Positions 51,831 to 61,718 are shown, numbered from the stretch's first letter. The stretch: 64,000 nucleotides of DNA from Sphingomonas sp. (GCA_017418975.1 JAFOMG010000012.1:186001-250000), one strand, 5' to 3'. Numbers and translations: made by a program. Notes: generated from the sequence alone by a model not told the origin.

Positions 51831-54632
51831 TCAGAAGGCCAGCCGCGCGCCCAGGACGAACTGGCGGCCGCTGTGCGTGAGCACGTTGAGACGATTGGTC
51901 GCATCCACGAACTGGTCGTTCAGTTCGTCGGTGAGGTTGATCATCTCCAGGCTGACCTTGAACTTGTCGGTGATGTTGTACGAGACCTGCGCATCGATGT
52001 TGGTCGTCGCATTGGTGCCGTTGTACGAATTGCCCTCCGTGCCCGGCACGGCGGTCAGATATTTCGAGCGATAGGCGACCGAGCCGCGGATCGAGAATTT
52101 CTTCGTCTCGAAATAGAGCGTGCCGTTGGCGGCGTGCTTCGACAGGCCGAGCAGCGGCGCCTTCACCGTGGTCGCGCCGCTGGCCGAAGTCAGATACTCG
52201 ATGTCCGAGCTGACATAGGTGTAGTTGGCCAGCACGCCGAAATTGCTGAGGAAGCCGGGCAGGAAGCTGAGCGGCTGCTGCACATTGACCTCGAGGCCGC
52301 GCAGCAGGCCGCCCTTCGAATTGACCGGCTGGCTGACGATGAAGGCATCGGTGGGGCTCGCCGTGGTGCCGTTGAGCAGCGAGGCGGGCAGGCCCAGGTC
52401 GCCGAAGGGCACGGTGGTGCTCAGCGTCTGGACGAAGGTGCCGATGTCCTTCTGGAACACCGAGACGGCATAGATCGCGCCGCGCATCGGATACCATTCG
52501 ATCGAGGCGTCGAGATTGGTCGACCTGGTCGGCTTCAGGTCCGGATTGCCCGAGCTGAAGGTGCGGTTGCCGCCCGAGACGTTGAGGTTGCCGCCCGGCG
52601 TGAGCGAGCCGATGCCGGCCCGCGCGATCGTCCTGGCGGCGGCGAAGCGGACCATCAGATTGTCGCGCACATCGACCACGAGATTGGCCGAGGGCAGCCA
52701 GTTCGCATAGCTGCGGTCCGCGCCGACCAGGTTCACCGTGCTGCCCTGGCTGGCATAGCCGGTGGAGAACTGGTCGGTCTTCACATAGCGAAGGCCCGCA
52801 TCGCCGCGGATCGGGATGCCGGCATCGGCGAAGTTGAACTCCATCATGCCCCAGGCGCCCAGATCCTCCTCGCGCACGGTGACGAACGAGCCGCGCGCGG
52901 TGGCATTCTCGATCCCGCCGATCGCATAGGTCGGGTTGCTATAGGTGTTGAGATAGGCCTGGAACGCCGCGAGGTTCGGCACCACCCAGGCAGTGGGCGT
53001 GCCAGCGGGCACATTCAGCCCGCGGCCGAAGCCCGAGAAGACCGTGGTGAGCGGTGCGAGCTGCGCCGCAGTGAGCGTGGTCACCACCGTCTCGCCCTGC
53101 AGGCGGCGCTGCTCGGTGGAGCTATAGTCGAATCGGCGCCAGTCCACGCCCGCCTTGAGCTTCAGCTCGGGCGCGGTCGTCCATTCGAGGAAGCCCTTGG
53201 CGTTGGTGAAGCTGTTGTCCACCGTCTGCGGCCGGATGCGGACTTCCGAAGTGCCGTTGGTGAAGGCGAAGGTCGCTGCGCTGCTCACGTCCACGCCCGG
53301 CCGGATCGTCGGGAAGCGCGTCGAGAAATCATAATAGAAGCCGTTGGTGTTCGCGGCGTCGATCGTCACCGTGGTCTGGACCGGGTTGCGGAACTGCGAG
53401 CTCGAATAGCCGACCACCGCGCCGAACTTCAGCGACTCGCCGATCTTCTGGTCGAGCGTGCCGGTGAGCTGGTAGAAATCGGTGACCAGCTTGTCGTAGC
53501 GCGCCTGGGTGCGCAGATCCACATTGTCGAACGTGCCGCTGATGATGTTGCGGTTGGCGTCGACAATACCCGAGCGGATGATCGTCTGCGGCTTGCCGGT
53601 GCCCGAGCGGCTGAAGCTGATCGCCTGGAACTGCGCTTCCTGGCGCGTGCCGTCGAGCCGCGAATAGAGGCCGTCGATCGAGATCAGCGTCTTCTCGCTC
53701 GGCTGGAACTGCACGCCCAGCGCCGCGCCCAGGCGCTTCTGTTCGATCGCATAGCTCACCAGCCCCGGGATGCGCGGGTGATAGAGCGCGGTGGCCGGAT
53801 TGCTGTCGTTGATCTGGGCGATGGTGTAGCCCGGCAATGTCGAGGCGGTGTTGAAGCCGTTGTTGAATCCGCCATAGGTCCAGCGCGTGATGTTGGCGCC
53901 CTCCTCGACCAGGGCACGTTCCTCATAGGCGACCGAGAGCAGCACGCCGAACCGCCCGTCCGCGGTGCTGGTGGTGAGCAGGGTCGAGACGCGCGGCCTG
54001 GCCTTGCGGGCAAGGTCGTTGTAGCTCGCCGCCGCCTGCACCACGGCCGTGGGCTTGCGATAGTCGAACGGACGCGCGGTCTGGAGATCGACCGTGCCGC
54101 CGAGCGAGCCTTCCTCGACGTCCGCCGTCGCCGTCTTGCGCACCGCCAGGCTGTTGAACAGGTCCGACGAGAAGATGTTGAAGTCGAAGCCGCGCCCGCG
54201 GTTCACGCCGCCCGAATTGTCGGTGCCGCCGGTGGTGCCGATCGCTTCCATCCCGTTGATGCGCACCCGGCTATATTCCGGGCCCAGGCCGCGGATCGAG
54301 ATGTTGCGGCCCTCGCCATTGACGCGGCTGATCGCCACGCCGGGGATGCGCTGGAGCGATTCCGCCAGGTTGAGATCGGGGAATTCGGCAATGTCCTCGG
54401 CCTTGATCGCGTCGATCGTCGCGGTCTCGTTGCGCTTCAGGTTGAGCGCGCTGTTGAGGCTGGCCCGGAAACCCTTGACCACGATCTCGTTGGCGGCACC
54501 TTCGTCCTGGGCCGGCACCGATGCCGCCGCCGGATCAGCGGCGGCGTCCTGCGCGCGGGCATCGGCAGCGGCGAGGACGGCGGCCGCGCTGGACAGGGCG
54601 AGGACGGATTTCAGGATTCGGGTGCGGGACAT
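51831..54632 (-). CDS. TonB-dependent receptor (Xanthomonas/Caulobacter glycan type)
   Basis: Outer-membrane receptor of 933 residues with a signal peptide ending ADARAQ, a plug beginning EIVVKGFRASLNSALNLKR and containing LAESLQRIPGVAI and RGLGPEYSRVRINGMEA, and a barrel ending GRQFVLGARLAF. These signatures match the TIGR01782 type, often linked to plant glycan uptake. There is no STN domain. The start at 54632 (MSRTRILK) is preferred to 54650. It is divergent from a hexuronate-type transporter, which suggests an acidic sugar ligand. Confidence 0.92.
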   Translation of the reverse strand: MSRTRILKSVLALSSAAAVLAAADARAQDAAADPAAASVPAQDEGAANEIVVKGFRASLNSALNLKRNETATIDAIKAEDIAEFPDLNLAESLQRIPGVAISRVNGEGRNISIRGLGPEYSRVRINGMEAIGTTGGTDNSGGVNRGRGFDFNIFSSDLFNSLAVRKTATADVEEGSLGGTVDLQTARPFDYRKPTAVVQAAASYNDLARKARPRVSTLLTTSTADGRFGVLLSVAYEERALVEEGANITRWTYGGFNNGFNTASTLPGYTIAQINDSNPATALYHPRIPGLVSYAIEQKRLGAALGVQFQPSEKTLISIDGLYSRLDGTRQEAQFQAISFSRSGTGKPQTIIRSGIVDANRNIISGTFDNVDLRTQARYDKLVTDFYQLTGTLDQKIGESLKFGAVVGYSSSQFRNPVQTTVTIDAANTNGFYYDFSTRFPTIRPGVDVSSAATFAFTNGTSEVRIRPQTVDNSFTNAKGFLEWTTAPELKLKAGVDWRRFDYSSTEQRRLQGETVVTTLTAAQLAPLTTVFSGFGRGLNVPAGTPTAWVVPNLAAFQAYLNTYSNPTYAIGGIENATARGSFVTVREEDLGAWGMMEFNFADAGIPIRGDAGLRYVKTDQFSTGYASQGSTVNLVGADRSYANWLPSANLVVDVRDNLMVRFAAARTIARAGIGSLTPGGNLNVSGGNRTFSSGNPDLKPTRSTNLDASIEWYPMRGAIYAVSVFQKDIGTFVQTLSTTVPFGDLGLPASLLNGTTASPTDAFIVSQPVNSKGGLLRGLEVNVQQPLSFLPGFLSNFGVLANYTYVSSDIEYLTSASGATTVKAPLLGLSKHAANGTLYFETKKFSIRGSVAYRSKYLTAVPGTEGNSYNGTNATTNIDAQVSYNITDKFKVSLEMINLTDELNDQFVDATNRLNVLTHSGRQFVLGARLAF

Positions 54633-54794
54633 CGCCTTCAGTCTCCCCATGAGATGCCGCTTCTTTGCCGAGCGGATTTGATTGCAGGCTGGTTAGCCGT
54701 GAAGGCGCGCGACAGGCCAACCTCAATCGAACATGGATCGATGCGCTTCTTGCACTGATCCCCAGCGACCTGGCCAAGGGCCGCCATGATCAAG

Positions 54795-54831
54795 CCAAGC
54801 CGGGACTGGATCATTCCCGTTTTTGGCTTGG
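54795..54831. promoter_or_regulatory. Inverted repeat in the TonB receptor / MFS divergent region
   Basis: Arms ccaagcc (54795-54801) and ggcttgg (54825-54831) flank an inner pair ggga / tccc, within the 278-bp gap between the divergent genes. It could be an operator. No named motif is recognised, and the rest of the gap holds nothing else I can identify. Confidence 0.4.
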
Positions 54832-54910
54832 ACCCGGCCCCGGCCGCCCGGTAGGCCTGCAATGGCCACCAAGGCGCCGGCAACAGGCGCGCAGTGCGAA
54901 GGAGAGAGAC

Positions 54911-56221
54911 TTGACCGAGGGCAGCCGGCCCACGCGCGTGCGCCATGCGATCATCGCACTGATCTTCGTGATCACCAGCGTCAACTATGCCGATCGCGCA
55001 ACCTTCTCGATCGCGGGCAATGCGGCGGCGGGCGAGCTGGGGCTCACCCCCGTGCAGACCGGCTATATTCTCTCGGCCTTCGCCTGGGCCTATGCGCTCT
55101 CGCAGATCCCGGGCGGGCTGCTGCTCGACAGGTTCGGCACCAAGCGCGTCTATGCCGCCGCGATCGCGCTCTGGTCGGTCTTCACCGCCAGCCAGGGGCT
55201 CGCGGGACTGGTGCCGATCCTCTCCGCCACGGCGATGCTGTTCGCGCTGCGCTTCCTGGTCGGCCTGGCGGAGGCGCCCTCGTTTCCGGGCAATGCCCGG
55301 CTGGTCGCCGCCTGGTTTCCCGCCGCCGAGCGCGGCACCGCGTCGGCGATCTTCAACTCGGCGCAATATTTCTCGATCGTCGCCTTCGTGCCGCTGATGG
55401 GCTGGCTGGCGCACAGCTTCGGCTGGCGATCGGTGTTCTGGACGATGGGCGGGCTGGGCCTGCTCGCCACCCTCGCCTTTCTCCGCTTCATCCACAGCCC
55501 GGCCCGGCATCCCGCGATCAACCGGGCCGAGCGCGACCATATCGAGGCCGGCGGCGGGCTGATCCACATGGAGGACCAGGCCGGCGCATCGGCCGCGTTC
55601 GACTGGGCCAATATCGGCAAGCTGATCGCCAACCGGATGATGCTGGGCATCTATCTGGGCCAATATTGCATCAACGTGCTCACCTATTTCTTCGTCACCT
55701 GGTTCCCGATCTATCTGGTGAAGGAGCGCGGACTGAACATCATGCAGGCCGGCTTCGCCGCCGCGGCCCCTGCCCTGTTCGGCTTTGTCGGCGGGCTGGC
55801 GGGCGGCTATGTCTCCGATCGCATCCTGAAGCGCACCGGCTCGCTCGACTGGGCGCGCAAGGCGCCGCTCACCATCGGCATGCTGTTCGCCACGGCGATC
55901 ATCGCCTGTGTGTGGGTGGAGCAGGAATGGCTGGTGGTCACGCTGATGTCGGTCGCCTTTTTCGGCAAGGGCGTCGCCTCGCTCGGCTGGGCGGTGATGG
56001 CGGACGTGGCGCCGAAGAAGCTCGCGGGCCTTTCGGGCGGCGTGTTCAACATGTTCGGCAACATCGCCGGCATCGTCACGCCGATCGTGGTGGGCTATAT
56101 CGTCGCCGGCACCGGATCGTTCGACCTCGCGCTGGTCTTTGTCGGGGCGCATTGCCTGCTGACGATCTTCGCCTTCCTCGTCATCGCCGGCCCGATCCGC
56201 CGGGTGGAGATCGCCGCATGA
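54911..56221 (+). CDS. MFS transporter, hexuronate/aldarate type (ACS family)
   Basis: Inner-membrane proton symporter of 436 residues with 12 hydrophobic segments. The opening NYADRATFSIAG and the LDRFGTKRVYAAAIALWS loop resemble the anion:cation symporters ExuT, GudP and GarP, which carry hexuronates, glucarate or galactarate. The start is a TTG at 54911 with GGAGAG six bases upstream. Its stop overlaps the next start (ATGA), tying it to the Tat-exported protein. Confidence 0.88.
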   Translation: MTEGSRPTRVRHAIIALIFVITSVNYADRATFSIAGNAAAGELGLTPVQTGYILSAFAWAYALSQIPGGLLLDRFGTKRVYAAAIALWSVFTASQGLAGLVPILSATAMLFALRFLVGLAEAPSFPGNARLVAAWFPAAERGTASAIFNSAQYFSIVAFVPLMGWLAHSFGWRSVFWTMGGLGLLATLAFLRFIHSPARHPAINRAERDHIEAGGGLIHMEDQAGASAAFDWANIGKLIANRMMLGIYLGQYCINVLTYFFVTWFPIYLVKERGLNIMQAGFAAAAPALFGFVGGLAGGYVSDRILKRTGSLDWARKAPLTIGMLFATAIIACVWVEQEWLVVTLMSVAFFGKGVASLGWAVMADVAPKKLAGLSGGVFNMFGNIAGIVTPIVVGYIVAGTGSFDLALVFVGAHCLLTIFAFLVIAGPIRRVEIAA

Positions 56222-58050
56222 CCGTCGACCGCCGCCAGTTCCTGCTCGGGAGCGCCGCCGGTGCGATCGCCCTGCCCGCCACGGCCCACGCCGCCCCGGC
56301 CCGGCTGATCGCCAGGACCAGGATGGCCGCGCCGGGCTGGGCCGTGATGCAGCGCCGGCTGCTCGCCCGCAACGCCGCCGCCTGCGAGGCCTTCTACGCC
56401 AGATATGTCGATGCGCGCGGCTGGCTGAAGGTGTTCGAGCGCTGGGGCGCCAATGACGGGCCCGACGATGCGGCGGAGGCGACCAACGACTGGCTGGTGC
56501 TGCACGCCCTGGGCGGATCAGACCGGATCCTGACGCTCGCCCGGCGTTTCTGGGAAGGGCATCTGAAGCAATATACCGCCGCCCGGACGATGGACGTACC
56601 GATCGCGCGGCAGGGCATGTATTACCGCGAATTCCCGGTCCAGATGGACTGGCAGCACAATAGCGAAGGGCTGACCAGCTTCAACGTGATGGGGCTCTCG
56701 ATCCCCCGCGATCCCAGGCTGCTGGCGCGCACGATGCGCTATGCCGATTTCTACACCGGCCGCGACCCGACGGTGCGGAACTACGATCCCGAGCGCCGGA
56801 TCATCCGCAGCGTGATGAACGGAAGCCGCGGCCCGATGCTCCGCCGGGCGACCCCGCTCGACTGGGCCGGCGACCCGTTCGAAGCGGGCGAGCGCTTCCA
56901 CATGGAGCATGGCGAGACGACCTATCAGCAGACGCTCGACCATTATGACGAATATGGCGAGGTGGTCGGCGACAATCCGCTCAACCTGCAGGCGACCACG
57001 CTGGGCCTCAACGCCTATGCGCTGGGCGGCGGCGAGCGCTATCGCCGCTGGGCCCTCGACTATCTCGACGCCTGGGTGGATCGCGCCAGGGCGAACAACG
57101 ATATTTTGCCTAGTCATATCGGGCTGGACGGCAGCGTGGGCGCCAATTGGTGGCGCGGCGTCTATGGCTGGGGCTTCTCGCCGGTCGTGCCGCAGACCGG
57201 CAAGCGCGAGGACCGCAACCGCGTGCCGCGCTCGATCACGGCCTTCTTCAACGGCACGGTGCTGACCGGCGACCTTTCCTATATCGAGCTGTGGCGCCGC
57301 CAGAATGCGCGGATCAACGAGGCCGGCCGGCAGAAGGACGGCAGGTTCGAGGCGCCAACCATGTATGGCGCGCAGGGCTGGTATGGCTGGAAACCCGGCC
57401 CCTATCGCAGCAACGGCTTCGAGATCTGGTATTTCACCCAGGACCCGAAGGATCGCGCGGCGGCGGGCGAGCATCCCTGGGTGTCGTTCCTCGAGGGCCG
57501 GAACCCCGGCTATCCGATCGCGGCGATGCAGGCCGATCTCGACCGGATCGCCGCGCGGGAACAGGCCCAGGCGGACGACCCGACCACGCCCGACACGCGG
57601 CTCGCCGACTGGCCGCTCGACATCAGCCCGGCAAGCGTCACCAGCCTGATCCAGCTGATGACGGGCGGGCTGCACATCGCCCGCCCGCCCTGGTCACCCA
57701 CTTCGCCCAACCAGGGCGGTGTGCCGCTGCATTGCCGGCTGCGCTATTTCGACGCGGACAAGCGGCGCGCGGGCGTGCCCGAGGATGTGGCGGCGCTGGT
57801 CCATGCGCTGGGCGATGCCGTGGCGGAGGTGACGCTGGTCAATCTGGGCAAGGTGGCCCGTACCGTGATCGTGCAGGGCGGCGCCTGGGCCGAGCACCGG
57901 ATCGAGAGCGTGACGCTGGACGGGATCGAGACCCGGATCGGCCGGCCGGACTTCACGCTGCGGCTCGAGCCCGGCTGCGGCGCACGGCTCAGGCTGGCGA
58001 TGCGGCGCTTTGCCAACCGGCCGACACTGGCGTTCCCCTGGGGACGGTGA
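56218..58050 (+). CDS. Tat-exported protein of unrecognised family, possible glycan lyase or hydrolase
   Basis: A 610-residue protein with a Tat signal (DRRQFLLGSAAG, then HAAPA). The middle is rich in Trp, Tyr and helix-forming repeats, with segments such as MDWQHNSEGLTSF and GANWWRGVYGWGFSP, suggesting an alpha/alpha toroid. The last 100 residues look like a beta sandwich. That architecture is common in polysaccharide lyases and some glycosidases. Co-translation with a uronate-type transporter supports a role on acidic glycans. I do not recognise the family, and catalytic residues cannot be named. Confidence 0.75.
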   Translation: MTVDRRQFLLGSAAGAIALPATAHAAPARLIARTRMAAPGWAVMQRRLLARNAAACEAFYARYVDARGWLKVFERWGANDGPDDAAEATNDWLVLHALGGSDRILTLARRFWEGHLKQYTAARTMDVPIARQGMYYREFPVQMDWQHNSEGLTSFNVMGLSIPRDPRLLARTMRYADFYTGRDPTVRNYDPERRIIRSVMNGSRGPMLRRATPLDWAGDPFEAGERFHMEHGETTYQQTLDHYDEYGEVVGDNPLNLQATTLGLNAYALGGGERYRRWALDYLDAWVDRARANNDILPSHIGLDGSVGANWWRGVYGWGFSPVVPQTGKREDRNRVPRSITAFFNGTVLTGDLSYIELWRRQNARINEAGRQKDGRFEAPTMYGAQGWYGWKPGPYRSNGFEIWYFTQDPKDRAAAGEHPWVSFLEGRNPGYPIAAMQADLDRIAAREQAQADDPTTPDTRLADWPLDISPASVTSLIQLMTGGLHIARPPWSPTSPNQGGVPLHCRLRYFDADKRRAGVPEDVAALVHALGDAVAEVTLVNLGKVARTVIVQGGAWAEHRIESVTLDGIETRIGRPDFTLRLEPGCGARLRLAMRRFANRPTLAFPWGR

Positions 58051-58151
58051 GCGGAGCGGGTGGAGGATAGGCTGCGATATTGACCATCCGCGCCCCAATA
58101 GCCGGCATTTGAACCACGAACTGGGTTTCCGGCCGCATCAGCGCGGGCGCT

Positions 58152-58418
58152 TCACCTGTGCTTGAAGGTCCAGCTTCGAGCTTCGGCTTCCTCGCCGTTG
58201 ATCAGATACTTGATCTCATGCGTCTCGCCATTGGGCCAAATGACGAGTTCGCGCTCGCCAATGAAATCGATCTGCGCCGCATCCCCACTCTCCGGAGCAT
58301 CCCAAACAAGAGTTAGCTTCTCACCAGGCTCCAACTCGAAGCACTCTGGCCAGGGTTCCACGGATATATAGATCGGGCCATCCTTTTCGTTCGAAAAGAT
58401 CTGCTGAACCTTGGGCAT
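58152..58418 (-). CDS. Small hypothetical protein
   Basis: An 88-residue soluble protein, beta-strand rich, with Trp/Glu/Pro segments such as VEPWPECFELEPGEKL. No signal peptide, membrane span or known motif is seen. Its base composition is visibly lower in GC than the neighbouring genes, which suggests transfer. It lies between the Tat-exported gene and the reductase gene. No function is assigned. Confidence 0.65.
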   Translation of the reverse strand: MPKVQQIFSNEKDGPIYISVEPWPECFELEPGEKLTLVWDAPESGDAAQIDFIGERELVIWPNGETHEIKYLINGEEAEARSWTFKHR

Positions 58419-58483
58419 GCTCAGCTTGTATGCAGATGCTGGGCTACCGACAAGACAAGCGCGTCACTCGATGCCGACAAGCG

Positions 58484-59014
58484 TTACGCAGGAACATAGG
58501 TCAGCCGGATCACCTGTTCGCCGATACGCTCGCTGGCCACCAGCCGGAGTGGCGGCCGGGGGCCGGCGAAATAGGGCTTGCCGCCGCCCAGCACCCCGGG
58601 ATGCAGGTACATGCGGTATTCGTCGACCAGGCCAAACTGGGTCAGGGCGTGCGCCAGTTCCGGGCCGGAGACTTCGATTACGCCCTCATGCCGCGCCTTC
58701 AGCTCGCGCACCGCCGCTTCGAGATCCTCCCCGAGCAGCGTGGCATTGGGGCCGACGGATTCCAGGGTGCGCGATGCCACCCATTTCGGCATGTTTCGCC
58801 AGGCCGCGGCATAGTCGCGCCTGGGGGCATCCCATTCCGGATGCTCGTCGTCCCAATAGCGCATCACTTCGTACATGCGCCGCCCATAGATGCTGCCGGC
58901 CAGGCCTCGCACATCGTCGATGAAATGTCGGAAGAGCGCGGGATCGGGCGCGAACGCCATGTGATCGACATAGCCGTCCAGCGACTGGTTCAACGCGTAG
59001 ACCAGCTTCGCCAT
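58484..59014 (-). CDS. Dihydrofolate reductase-like family protein (RibD C-terminal domain)
   Basis: A 176-residue cytoplasmic protein of the RibD-C/DHFR-like fold. It opens KLVYALNQSLDGYVDH, has the IYGRRMYEVMRYW segment, and a late GPELAHALTQFGLVDEY typical of the family. Members are NADPH-dependent reductases of mostly unknown substrate. The ATG at 59014 has a caggag ribosome site; the frame continues upstream without similarity. It is unrelated to its sugar-use neighbours. Confidence 0.85.
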   Translation of the reverse strand: MAKLVYALNQSLDGYVDHMAFAPDPALFRHFIDDVRGLAGSIYGRRMYEVMRYWDDEHPEWDAPRRDYAAAWRNMPKWVASRTLESVGPNATLLGEDLEAAVRELKARHEGVIEVSGPELAHALTQFGLVDEYRMYLHPGVLGGGKPYFAGPRPPLRLVASERIGEQVIRLTYVPA

Positions 59015-59283
59015 GCGCGATCTCCTGTCGGGTATTCGCGGCGAGACTAAGCGGGAAACGCGCATCCTGCAATGCGAGGCCAGTCGCCGGGCAAAGGGTC
59101 GCAGAAGTCGCGCCAGTGGCGGCTTTTCGGCACGCCTATTTTCCCTGATTTCCCGGCAAATGAGCGAATCACGCAACTTCCTTGCGCGCGCGTGATCCTA
59201 TTTCCCCAACGGTTCAAAGAGCGGCCGGCATGCGCATCGCGCCTGGGGAGCGAAGCAAGCGCAATCCTACATTGCAAGCAAGG

Positions 59284-60831
59284 CTAGCCGCCCGGCTTGA
59301 TATAAGGCGCGACCGACCAGAGCAGCCGCTCCTCCCGCCGGGGATCATCCACCACCCGGCTGTCGGTATCGAAGAGCATCGTCGCCCGCTTCTCGAGATC
59401 GAAGCCCGGCCAGGCGGGCAGGCTCGCGCAATTGGGATCGCCGGTGCAAGCGAAGGCGAGGAAGGCGTCCGCCATCCGCCCGGCCAGCCGCCGCGCCTCG
59501 GGCCCATCGCCGGTGCGGGCGCCCTTCACGCCGATATTGTCGAACACCAGCGGGATATCGAGCGTATGGAACGCCCCCAGGATGCCGCCCGCCTCGGGCG
59601 CGGGGAAATCGAGCTGGTACATCCAGGTCGGCGCGCCGATCCGCGCCCGTTCCTCGGCCTGGATGAGATGGCCGGGCCAGGAGCGGCCCGCCGTGCTCGC
59701 CGCCAGCAGGATCTGGCCGGGCGTCTTCTCCGGATAGATCTCGCGGTAGCGCTTCACCACCCAATCGGGCGCGACATCCTTGGTGACCTGCGCCGCGATC
59801 CGCTCGGCCAGATTGTCCCAGCTGGTGTCGCCGCGCCGGAGGATATCGCCGATCCAGAAGCCGGTCTCGTCCCGCGTGTTGCCGACGATCAACGGGATAT
59901 GCGCCGCCTCGCGCGGAGCGTCGGGCACGAAGGGATGGCGCGGCAGCACCCCATGATCGAGCGTCGAGACGAAGCTGATCTCGCCCTTCCCCTCCAGCGG
60001 ATCGGTCATCCCCATCGCCTCGACCAGCCGCTCGACGGGCAGCACCTCGAGTGCGGCGACATCCGCCGCGCCGGCCCGGGCCATCCATGCCCTGGCGCGC
60101 GCGGTGGCGTGCATCGGGCCGGCGGCGGTGACGTGCTGGCCGCTCATCGTCGCGGCGCGGTGGAAGAGCGGGCGCGCCTCGGGCATCGCCATCAGCGTCA
60201 CGACCTTGGCGCCCCCGCCCGACTGGCCGAAGATCGTCACGCGCCCGGGATCGCCGCCGAAGCCGGCAATGTTGTCGCGCACCCATTGCAGCGCCAGCAC
60301 GATGTCGAGATTGCCGACATTGCCCGATTCCGCCGGTCCGCCGAGCTGGGCGAGATAGGCATAGCCGAGCGCCGCCAGCCGGTGGTTGAGCGTCACCACC
60401 ACCACATCGCCGCGGCGAACCAGCCGGCTGCCGTCATAGAGCGGGTCGGCCCCCGAGCCATGCGCATGCGCGCCGCCATGGAGATAGACCATCACCGGGC
60501 GCTTCCCGGCATCGAGCGCGGGCGTCCAGACGTTAAGGAACAGACAGTCCTCGCCGGTCGGCTCCTCCGCCCTGGTCTGCGGCGCGGCACGCCCGTAGCG
60601 CGTGGCATCGGCGATGCCCGGCCATGGCTCCGGCGGCAGCGCGCGGCGGAAGCGACGGGCACGCGTGTCGGCGCCGTAGCGAACGCCCCGGAAGACGAGC
60701 ACGCCCTGCTCGTGCACACCCCGCACCCGGCCATGGCGCGTGGCCGCGACCGGATCGCCGGGCGCCCGCGCCAGCGCCGCGCCGGCGGGCAGCAGCATCG
60801 CGCCGCCGATCACGCCGCGCCGGTCGATCAC
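59284..60831 (-). CDS. Type-B carboxylesterase, exported
   Basis: A 515-residue alpha/beta hydrolase with a twin-arginine-like N-terminus (DRRGVIGGAML). The family landmarks are EDCLFLNVW (94-102), the oxyanion HGG (118-120), the nucleophile S204 in GQSGGG, E322 in RDETGF and H422 in AFHTLDIP. It probably cleaves carboxyl esters outside the cytoplasm; in this locus a uronate methyl or acyl ester is plausible. The GTG start overlaps the LysR stop (GTGA), making one operon with lysR and kdgD. Confidence 0.9.
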   Translation of the reverse strand: MIDRRGVIGGAMLLPAGAALARAPGDPVAATRHGRVRGVHEQGVLVFRGVRYGADTRARRFRRALPPEPWPGIADATRYGRAAPQTRAEEPTGEDCLFLNVWTPALDAGKRPVMVYLHGGAHAHGSGADPLYDGSRLVRRGDVVVVTLNHRLAALGYAYLAQLGGPAESGNVGNLDIVLALQWVRDNIAGFGGDPGRVTIFGQSGGGAKVVTLMAMPEARPLFHRAATMSGQHVTAAGPMHATARARAWMARAGAADVAALEVLPVERLVEAMGMTDPLEGKGEISFVSTLDHGVLPRHPFVPDAPREAAHIPLIVGNTRDETGFWIGDILRRGDTSWDNLAERIAAQVTKDVAPDWVVKRYREIYPEKTPGQILLAASTAGRSWPGHLIQAEERARIGAPTWMYQLDFPAPEAGGILGAFHTLDIPLVFDNIGVKGARTGDGPEARRLAGRMADAFLAFACTGDPNCASLPAWPGFDLEKRATMLFDTDSRVVDDPRREERLLWSVAPYIKPGG

Positions 60832-61718
60832 GCGCCGGCCGTCTGCGCGCAGAGCTGCCGCATCGGCTCGAGCGCGGGATTGGCGTTGTCGCGGCGCCAG
60901 GCCATGTGGAGCTCCACCGGATTCTCCGGATCGGTGCGCAGCGCACGGAACTGCACGTCCATCAGGTGCAGGCCCGATGCCGATTGCGGCACCAGCGCCG
61001 CGGCAAGGCCCGCATGGACGAGGCCGAGCATCGAATGGATCTGGGTCACGTGCTGCACATGCAGCGGCGAGACGCCGGCATCGTCGAACAGCCGCACCAG
61101 CATGTCGTGGAAATAGCCCGCGCCCTGGCGGGCATACATGATCAGCGGCTCGTCATCGAAATCGGCGAGCTCGAAGGCGGGGCGGGACTGGCGCGGATCG
61201 CCGGGCGGCAGCGCCACCACCAGCGGCTCGCGCAGCACGCACAGCGTGTCGAATTCGTGCCGGTCTACCGGCGGACGGACGAAGCCGATATCGATCAGGC
61301 CGGTGAGCAGCGCATCGACCTGGTCGCCGCTCACCATCTCGTGGAGATCGAGATCGATATTGGGCAGGCTCGCGCGCGCATTGGCGACGATGTGCGGGAC
61401 CAGGCCATAGCCGGAGACCGCGGTGAAGCCGATCGCGACCTTGCCGGCATCGCCCTGGGCGACCCGCCGGGCCGAGAGCGAGGCGCTTTCGGCAAGCCGC
61501 ACGATGCGCCGCGCCTCGATCAGGAAGACCTGGCCGGCGGGCGTCAGGCTCACCTGGCGGCTGGTGCGCTCGAGCAGCATGACGCCCAGGATGCGCTCGA
61601 GCAGCTGGATCTGCCGGCTGAGCGGCGACTGGGTCATGTTCAGGCGCTGCGCGGCGCGGCCGAAATGGAGTTCCTCGGCCGCGGCGACGAAACAGCGGAG
61701 CTGGCTGAGCTCGAACAT
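60828..61718 (-). CDS. LysR family transcriptional regulator
   Basis: A 296-residue regulator with the N-terminal helix-turn-helix (ELSQLRCFVAAAEELHFGRAAQRL, residues 3-26, then MTQSPLSRQI) and a periplasmic-binding-like sensor domain. It lies between kdgD and the esterase, 32 bases after kdgD and overlapping the esterase start, so it is co-transcribed with the genes it probably controls. A sugar acid or keto acid inducer is likely but not shown. Confidence 0.92.
   Translation of the reverse strand: MFELSQLRCFVAAAEELHFGRAAQRLNMTQSPLSRQIQLLERILGVMLLERTSRQVSLTPAGQVFLIEARRIVRLAESASLSARRVAQGDAGKVAIGFTAVSGYGLVPHIVANARASLPNIDLDLHEMVSGDQVDALLTGLIDIGFVRPPVDRHEFDTLCVLREPLVVALPPGDPRQSRPAFELADFDDEPLIMYARQGAGYFHDMLVRLFDDAGVSPLHVQHVTQIHSMLGLVHAGLAAALVPQSASGLHLMDVQFRALRTDPENPVELHMAWRRDNANPALEPMRQLCAQTAGA

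Noticed and set aside
51873..54758. 961-codon plus-strand frame across the TonB receptor gene
   Set aside because: Shadow of a clear TonB receptor; no domain, no signal peptide and no ribosome site.
59072..59287. 71-codon plus-strand frame between the reductase and esterase genes
   Set aside because: No ribosome site or family; the stretch 59015-59283 looks intergenic and I see no other feature in it.
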